This document shows positions 16,523 through 22,871 of a stretch of 22,871 nucleotides of DNA, piece by piece. A program made the translations under genes and the position numbers. The stretch lies in the NCBI GenBank assembly GCA_003990745.1, contig RBNI01001355.1:1-22871 (forward strand). The letters run 5' to 3'. The notes under the pieces were generated by a model that saw only the letters and a program-made list of their open reading frames with translations, was not told where the DNA came from and did not search any database. Origin of the DNA: Jimgerdemannia flammicorona. Its lineage: Eukaryota > Mucoromycota > Endogonomycetes > Endogonales > Endogonaceae. The first letter of the stretch is position 1, and each line of letters starts with the position of its first letter.

Positions 16523-18470
16523 TCATATTGCTGTTTGGGGTTTTCGGTTAGGGCAGGCACTGGCCATGTGTCCTGTCTTTCGGTAGTAGAAGTATGCTCC
16601 GCTTCTTCTAAGTTCATTCCTTTCGCCTTCAGTGAGTTTCTTGAAGGTACTCGGCTGGGTGGGTTCATGATTTCTGGGTGTCCATGAAGTGGATGTTGAG
16701 GGAGCTCGGGATGCTTCATGCTTGGGTTCTTCTTTCTTGGTCCAAGTCTTTTCCTTGTTGTTAAATTGTCTTCGGGGCAGAATGGGTCTAGCTGTTAGGA
16801 TCTGCTTGACCATAGTCTTGATTCTTGCCAGGCACCATTGTTGGTGGTCACAACTAACTGGGCATCCTTGTTCTCGGATTTTTCTAGTAAGCCATTCAGG
16901 CAGGGCATCAAATAAATGATCTGCTCTTGTACCATTTCGTGCTTCATCATTGGCAATATATCCTAGGCCAACAGTGTTCAGGAGTGACTCGAGTTTTATA
17001 CAGAAGGTTTCAAATTCCTTCTTGCCATATACATCGAATTTGAGATTGTGGAGTTTTACTCGGGATTCAGCAATCATGGTTTCGCTGTGATATTGAGCAA
17101 TCATGAGTTGTTTAAGTCCAGGGGCTGCAGAATGGGCTCTATATTCTGGGGCATTATTTACTGCATTCTGAGCAACTACTGCAGGTCAGGTGTCCCATGT
17201 GAGGGGCTTTTCAGGAAGGGTTCATCACCATTCTTCAGCAGGTCCTCGGAAGAATGTAACAACTCAGCGGACATAGGCTGTAGTGATAGCAAAGAGTTGT
17301 TCCAGAGTGTGGTCTTGATTGTTTGTCAGAATGCAGTTAGCGACTCGCTCATTGGTCCATTGATTGGCTTCAAAGTTGATATTAACTACACTAATGAAGC
17401 TTTGGACTTCTTATGCAGTACCAGTGAAGGTAGGTAGACTCAGATTTTTTGTAGGTCGGGTCTGTTCAGCTAAGGTAGTAATGGTTGCTGCCATTATGGC
17501 TACCTGGACTATAAGGTCTAGAATCTGTTGATTTGCCATGTTGTTTACTGGAGGCAGTTGGACTGCTGATAGTGGTGTTACTGGTACTACTTGAGGTACT
17601 GGTGCAGAGTGTGATGAGGTTCTTTGGGTCTGTATAAGTTGCTGGAGTAATAGTTGTGGGTCTGGAGTAAGGGCTTGATAGATAGCTGTCTGTTGTTGTG
17701 TAGGTGTATTCTGTCCTGATGGAGGTATGTCTCCTTCAGTGGTATATCCGGGATCGAATTCACTGAGATACTCCTCCTCCTCTTTGGTTTGGTCCCCATG
17801 TACTTGGGTTTGCTCAACATCAAAGTAGACAGAATCAGTTGTATATCTGATTTCAGATGGACTTAATTCAAAGTCAAGTTCTGGTTCAGTATTGGTTTCA
17901 GATTCAGGTAGAGCTGTAGCAGGGCCTACTTCAGATTCAGGATCAGATAGTTGATGAAGGGTTTCTCTTGCTTCTTCCTTAAGAATATGGTGAGCCTTGC
18001 TGTTCTGGAATTGGTAGTATAACATGGTCCTGGTCCTGGTACGGTGAAAGTCAGTAGAGTTGAGCCACTTGGCTACAGAGGCCTGGGCTTCGTGAGGAAC
18101 TAAGGCTAGAAAGACTGCTGCTGGTTGTCCAAGGTCGCTCAGATTTGTAGAGCTGACAAAACTCTTGTTGAGAAGAGTAAAGAAGGCTTCTATAAGACCT
18201 TCTTCATCTTGACTTGCTGGGTATAGTGTAAGGAGTTCGGTGAATAGGTATTCGCCTATCTGCTGATTTAATCGGAGTACTTCTTTCTTTGCGTGAAGTT
18301 TGTCCCACTTGTTGTAGGTGTGGAGGTCAAATTGTCCTTGTATGTCAGGTTCAATTCTCTCCAGATTGTCAGATGTTCAGAATAAATTCCAGTTCAGAGA
18401 TTGGGCTTTATACCAACTTGTAGGAATTCACAGAAGGGTTTGTAGCAGGGTGAGGATGCATCTTGAAGTG
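16523..18470 (-). pseudogene. Element B Gag with degenerate zinc knuckle
   Basis: The frame is protein-like from about 18470. N-terminal part: WDKLHAKKEVLRLNQQIGEY, VPHEAQASVAKWLNSTDF; an in-frame TGA near 18378 and another upstream leave the start unsure. A Glu/Ser/Thr-rich acidic region follows at 17760-17950. Then come a Gln/Pro-rich linker (17560-17720), the capsid start LSLPTFTGTA and, after stops near 17410 and between 17105 and 17300, the capsid end with FETFCIKLESLLNTVG. The nucleocapsid knuckle is at 16553-16594, but its first two Cys are Tyr (Y-FY-Y-RKTG-H-MASA-C), both explained by G-to-A changes, so this copy could not bind zinc normally. Confidence 0.8.
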
Positions 18471-18480
18471 GAATTGGATT

Positions 18481-18497
18481 GTAAACTGCTGCTACCA
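18481..18497 (-). other. Element B primer binding site
   Basis: On the minus strand TGGTAGCAGCAGTTTAC begins 3 nt after the 5' LTR end. The first 12 nt equal the PBS core of element A. It is consistent with priming by a tRNA ending CTGCTACCA (initiator-Met type). Confidence 0.8.
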
Positions 18498-18500
18498 AGT

Positions 18501-20546
18501 TGTAAGAGAGTTGCTTTTTAGGGTAACCATTACGTAGTTCTGGAAGGGTTTTCTGGAAGTTCTGGATATTCTGGAAGACTGTTTTCTTATGGTCAAGATC
18601 AATTTTATATGGAGTATGTCCTCTATGCTTATTGATTTCAAGATCGGGCTAACGTCTCAACCAAAGTCCCTTTTTCGAACTAGTTCTGGGTGTTCAGGAT
18701 TTTCTGTATTTCAGGAAGTTCAAGAAACTAAGACCAGCTTAGTTGAATCGGCGTATCGCTGCAGACAATACCCAATTAGGAAATTTCGTAATAGGGCTAG
18801 GAGTAGGACCTAATGGGGAGTGGATTTACTTAAGAGTAGTTTAGGGGTTATTAAATAAGTTTATTCGCTATTCATGATATTGCTATACTAGGAGTAGTTA
18901 TGTGAAGGGATATTGTAGGAAAGTATTCAGGAATGTTCTTGTGTGTTCGAGTCTGAGATTCTGAGGTCTGGGGGAGGGGGTATTTATACTAGTGAGGGGC
19001 TATCTGGACTATGCTAGATATGGATATAGCACTAAGTGCTCTACTGAGTCAGAATGCAGTCATGTAGTACAAGAGTAATCTGATATGTCAAGAGCTCATC
19101 TGACTGCTAAGTCAGTTCACAGTCATGTTGTACAAGGCTAATCTAACTATATTATGACTGCTAAGCTATTTATAGGTTTAGGCACTGTCTGGATAGTCTT
19201 TGATGACATCACCATCAATGACCTCATCTCTGATGAAGTAGTCATCTAGGAAGAGTAGTTTGCGGATTACTTCTCCTTGTTGGCTGAGGTAATAATACAT
19301 TGGAACTTCATCTCTGTCCCACAGGATAGCATCATCTGTATCGTATGCTAGATAAGGTGTTGGTGGGCGAAGGAGGGGTGCATTCATCGGATTCGCTGTC
19401 TGTGTACCTTCTATAGGTTACAGCACTATAAGTCACAGGGTTATAGTAGGCTGTGATTCATGTCACTCATACTCAGGTGGTGGAGTTGTTGGTTCGACTT
19501 CGAGGGTTGTCTGAAGGTACAGATTGTGTTCTCCAGTCTCTTCATTGTAGTTGAAGTAATCGGAGGTGAATGCAGGTTGGTATTCATGCCAGTGGTCATT
19601 GTCCCAATAAGTCTCATAGGCAGTTATGAACTGTTATAAGTTCATCGGCAAGGTTGGCGGTGTGATCAGAGTTGGTAGAGATCCTTGGCTTGAGGTCATA
19701 TCAGCATCAGAGGGATCATTGTCTTCTGCTTCATCCTCATCGAAGTGGATTATATTGTAGATGTCCTTCATAGCATATCCAACTTGGGGTATTTGCAGGA
19801 TGTGGTCATCAGGGTGCGGAAAGATTCTATCTGTGGTTTCAATATACTCGAGATACTTATGGTTGAGTTCTTGTATTATGTCATTGATTTGGCCATAGGA
19901 CAGGGTAGTAACCATTTCACTGGTAGTAACTCAGAGGCAGGGAATAAAGGTACTGACTCATAGAAGAGTTCTTGGTATTTGCGGGCAATGAGCTTCTGGT
20001 GTTGAGACATCTGGGTAATGTCTGTATCTTGATGGTATTCGACCATGTCTTCCAGGAGGCGGCCAATCTGGTAGTAGCTTGAGATTTGTCCAATCCGGTG
20101 GGCCTCGTTAAGCATGTTCAGGGCATTCTATCGGGCTTCCACGAAGTAAAGGGGTGCTAGGCTATGGATATTCATGAGGGGCAGAGGGGGTGTGGCTCGG
20201 TTGACAATGGCATTCCAATGTCAGTGTGGATACAGTTGTTGATCTCGGTGGTCATGTTTGTGTGTTTGGAAGTTGTGGTTGTTATTTTGTTTTGGTTCTC
20301 TGTTTTGATATGTTCTTGGGGCTCAGTATATATGCATCTGTTCTTGATTGGTAAGATTCCGTTTGTGTGAACCTTGTGTTCCGTGACTTCATATTGACTC
20401 AGCTTTGTACATTGTGACTTCTGTTTGACTCAGCTTCATGATCACATAGGTGATTTCCAGATTTTGTTCAAAGGTCATGTGTGATTTCAGTGGCTTGTTA
20501 AGAGGGTGACGTGTAATTTCTGTGGCTTAGAGGTTGTGCGCTTACA
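18501..20546 (-). repeat. Element B 5' LTR (2046 bp)
   Basis: Ends TGTAAGAG...CGCTTACA, with the 6-bp inverted repeat TGTAAG/CTTACA intact. It is co-linear with 8422-10487. TATAAATA is at 18981-18988 and AATAAA at 18860-18865 (minus strand). Differences from the other LTR are mainly transitions, so time and mutation have acted since insertion. Confidence 0.93.
19178..20255 (-). pseudogene. U3-encoded protein of element B, copy in 5' LTR
   Basis: Second copy of the U3 reading frame. It keeps CGA (Arg) at two places where the other copy has TGA, but is broken by a 1-nt loss near 20217, a TAG at a Trp site next to the second Arg, a 1-nt loss near 19954, and 6-nt and 11-nt losses at about 19452 and 19386. 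PPEY is retained; the PPAY motif is lost with the 6-nt deletion and nearby changes. The C-terminal 69 codons (19178-19387) are nearly identical to the other copy, ending DGDVIKDYPDSA. The two copies together define the ancestral frame; function unknown. Confidence 0.7.
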
Positions 20547-20559
20547 CCACCAGACACTT

Positions 20560-21142
20560 CAGATAAAATAAGGACAGCACCATGATCTTTACAAGCTGAA
20601 TTATATAAAAGAGCTGGGCACAGCACTATATTAAGGAAGCCAAGTAAGTCATAATCAAAACATACTGGAAAAACTATGTATTACTGTAAGGTTCTAGCTG
20701 AAGTTTAGATAAATATGCTAAAGGATCTCTTCTGTTACATATTTACTTCAGCAGAAAGAGAAAGAGGGAGCCATTAGTGGAAGAATTGCTATTAATAGAT
20801 AAACTTACTATTTATCTCACCAGTAACCATATGATCCTGCTGGAGAGTACAGAGGTACTCAACTGATAGAAGATAGGTTATCTCTCTACAAATAGTTAGT
20901 GGGATTGAGCCAATTTTAACTACTATTCTATCTCTAGAGCATATGGTCACAGATACATCAAACAGACTTCTTCAATCTGTAGTATGGCTTAGAACTATCT
21001 GGCCATTTCTGCCACTAGTACTCTAGTTGAACAAGTATTCTCTAATAGAATAGATCTCATTCCTCTTAAGAGATATATACTGAATACTGAGGTAATCTAG
21101 GCTTATATATATCTTAAGTCTTAGTGGAATATAGATTGCTAA
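20560..21142 (+). pseudogene. hAT transposase, C-terminal part with dimerisation domain
   Basis: Reading + with frame changes: YKLNYIKE then WAQHYIKEAKQVIIKTYWKN (the WI.EA...+..W motif before the C-terminal domain), KRKREP, and from about 20970 SMA-stop-NYLAISATSTLVEQVFSNRIDLI, then LNTEVI-stop-AYIYLKS-stop-WNID and a stop at 21140-21142. This is the hAT C-terminal dimerisation region (A.DYLAIPATS...ERVFS; LSPETI.A..CLKSW). The TAG stops fall at sites usually Gln or Trp. The central part of the transposase (DDE core before this point) is absent between here and the N-terminal remnant at 7810-8421. Confidence 0.7.
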
Positions 21143-22871
21143 AATTGGATAAGTTCAGTAGCATCAAACATAAGTCAGAAATAAATTATTTTTGTATAAT
21201 ATAATTGAAAGTATAAAAAAAAAGAGGGGATTCAGTTTAGAGTATAAAGTAGTAGATAGAAGGAGTATATCAAGAGTTTGTAGACTCTAAGCAGAATAAA
21301 GATTGACCAAAAAGTACTAGGATTGATAGAGAGAGTATGCAAAATTTATAGTTCTCTATCAGCCATAAGAGACAATCTCAAGCTACTAGTTGATATAGAA
21401 GTCTGGGTCAGAGAGAGCATACAGAGTTTGCAGCCCACTGACCTACTATAAGAAGTAACTTTAAGTAGTTAGATTCTGATACAGATTCAGGCCCCATGGG
21501 TACTCTATAGTACTATACTAGTAGCACTACAAAGTAGGGTCAAGAGACTAGTAAATCCTAGCAAAAAGCTAAACTAGTATTACAAAAGAGGTATCTAACT
21601 ACCTAATCTTTATAAAACTACTTCACTTATTAGTCCCAGTCATTGATAAGTCTATTATCTATTGTAAGTATAATGACTATAGTATCTGAGCTCTCCTCAA
21701 AGGTGATGGTATTATGGAGGTTATATAGTTGGAATAGGACAGCTGTGTTGGCTACAAACAGAACTTCAAAATCATAAGTGAGGTTATGCTAGATACTACT
21801 ACTACTCTCCTGAGTTGGGCCCTTCCTTTCTAGAATATAGAATATTATTAGAGTGATATTATTATCTGAGTATGTGGGTAGAGAAATATTATATTTAATA
21901 TACTATATATGAGTATATAGTTGAGTGAACCCTTGATCCAGGACCTTATATTACTAAATAGTACTGAAAGATATCTACTCTTCATTAAGCCCTGAGAGCC
22001 CTGACTTGAAAATCTACTAAAATAGATAGCATTTGATCAATCTTTTCTTTTTGCATACTTCTAGGTAGTATCAAAAAAAAGTCAAGCTTCTTACCTTATA
22101 TAGCATACTAAATTCAAGAGTATATTATATATATATATAGTCATACTGAGAGCACCACCAAGCTGGTCTACTATTCACTCTAGCAATCTACTCAAAGATC
22201 TTTAGATCATGACTGCTATTACTATTTAGACCATATTATACTTATATATAGCTTATTCTTCAACAGTACTTCTAAAGTTCTAATAAGGGTATAGAATCTT
22301 ATATATCTCTAGAAATTTAACAAAGAGTAGATTAGTAAAGAAAATCTCAAAAAAGAAGATGAATTTAGAGGATTTTGAAAAACTCCAGAGAATCCACTCT
22401 TTATCAATATTGTAGTATATCTAATTCCTGTCCAAACTTCTCCTCCTTGCTTTTTATGCTCTCTCTTTTCTACTAACTAATATTTGATATAATTCTTATA
22501 TATCTCATTAATATAGTGACAAAGCTTATTACTGTAGAGATTTCTTATCACTATTATAACTACTTCTCTAAAATTATTAATAATAATATAGTTCTCTTTA
22601 TTATTAGATACTCCAGCAGACCAATGGGCTCTTTGATCAAGAATGATTAGCTCTGATTTGAATATAGATATCTAAGTCTTAATAATAATACTAGTATTAC
22701 TCATACTGAATAACTTATCCTTAAACTTCTCTAATTGATCAGATATCAGATATAATTGAACTTAAGTAACTTTGAATTCTTCTCTACAGTAGAACTGAGC
22801 CTTGATCTGAGTAGTAAGTTGAGTTAAGTATGTAGATAGATTATGTATAGAAGTTTTTTTTTAAAAAAAAA
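21143..22871. other. AT-rich decayed sequence, no gene recognised
   Basis: About 1.7 kb with very low CpG, many TA/TAG steps and stops in all frames. Small AT runs occur at 21215-21223 (A), 22127-22139 (TA) and 22852-22871 (T then A). A minus-strand frame at about 22640-22350 is protein-like for roughly 90 codons with one TAG, but matches nothing I know. Probably an old, heavily mutated repeat; the hAT 3' end may lie in its left part. Confidence 0.5.

Larger units (their letters stand above)
8422..20546 (-). mobile_element. Ty3/Gypsy chromovirus element B, nearly complete
   Basis: Two direct copies of a ~2.05-kb LTR (18501-20546 and 8422-10487) flank about 8 kb of internal sequence. Read on the minus strand: PBS, gag, zinc knuckle, dUTPase, PR, RT, RH, integrase, chromodomain, polypurine tract. 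The order PR-RT-RH-IN and the C-terminal chromodomain identify a chromovirus. Without the solo LTR nested in the integrase the element is about 10.6 kb. The whole polyprotein lies in one frame of about 2,000 codons broken by point stops. Flanking 5-mers are CTGCC (8417-8421) and CCACC (20547-20551), not an exact target duplication. Confidence 0.92.

Noticed and set aside
8422..20546. TGA read as arginine (a variant genetic code), because many in-frame TGA codons fall at Arg sites
   Set aside because: The two LTR copies show CGA and TGA at the same site, and TAG/TAA stops at Trp and Gln sites are also present. Mutation of methylated or RIP-targeted cytosines explains all of them.

Overview
This window is a transposon graveyard, most likely from the repeat-rich heterochromatin of a filamentous fungus. 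I found no host gene. The evidence for a fungus is the kind of elements present (chromodomain Ty3/Gypsy elements, an APE-endonuclease LINE, a BED-finger hAT transposon) and heavy C-to-T/G-to-A decay of the repeats. The phylum cannot be fixed from the sequence alone.

Layout. 1-338 is the poly(A)-tailed 3' end of a non-LTR element on +. It cuts the RNase H of Ty3/Gypsy element A (339-4281, minus strand; LTR at 3878-4281, then PBS, gag, zinc knuckle, dUTPase, protease, RT and the start of RNase H). Element A is itself split at 1643-1954 by a small poly(A) retroposon with a 16-bp target duplication. 4282-7390 is an old, stop-riddled LINE on + (ORF1, AP endonuclease, start of RT). 7400-7800 holds a 14-bp minisatellite and an AT-rich microsatellite. 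7810-8421 is the N-terminal part of a hAT transposase.

8422-20546 is a nearly complete Ty3/Gypsy chromovirus, element B, on the minus strand. It has unusually long LTRs (about 2.05 kb, TGTAAG...CTTACA), a PBS, one long gag-NC-dUTPase-PR-RT-RH-IN-chromodomain reading frame and a polypurine tract. Each LTR carries a sense-oriented reading frame of about 365 codons in U3. The integrase of B is interrupted by an oppositely oriented solo LTR (12110-13593) with a perfect 5-bp target duplication; this LTR shares the B LTR ends but has an unrelated U3 middle. 20547-21142 is the C-terminal end of a hAT transposase. 21143-22871 is AT-rich sequence without a recognisable gene.

The most notable biology is that both Gypsy families place a dUTPase between nucleocapsid and protease, and that B also carries a U3-encoded protein with PPxY motifs. 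This layout resembles, presumably by convergence, that of betaretroviruses. All coding regions are damaged; the elements look inactive in this copy, but their design can be read.
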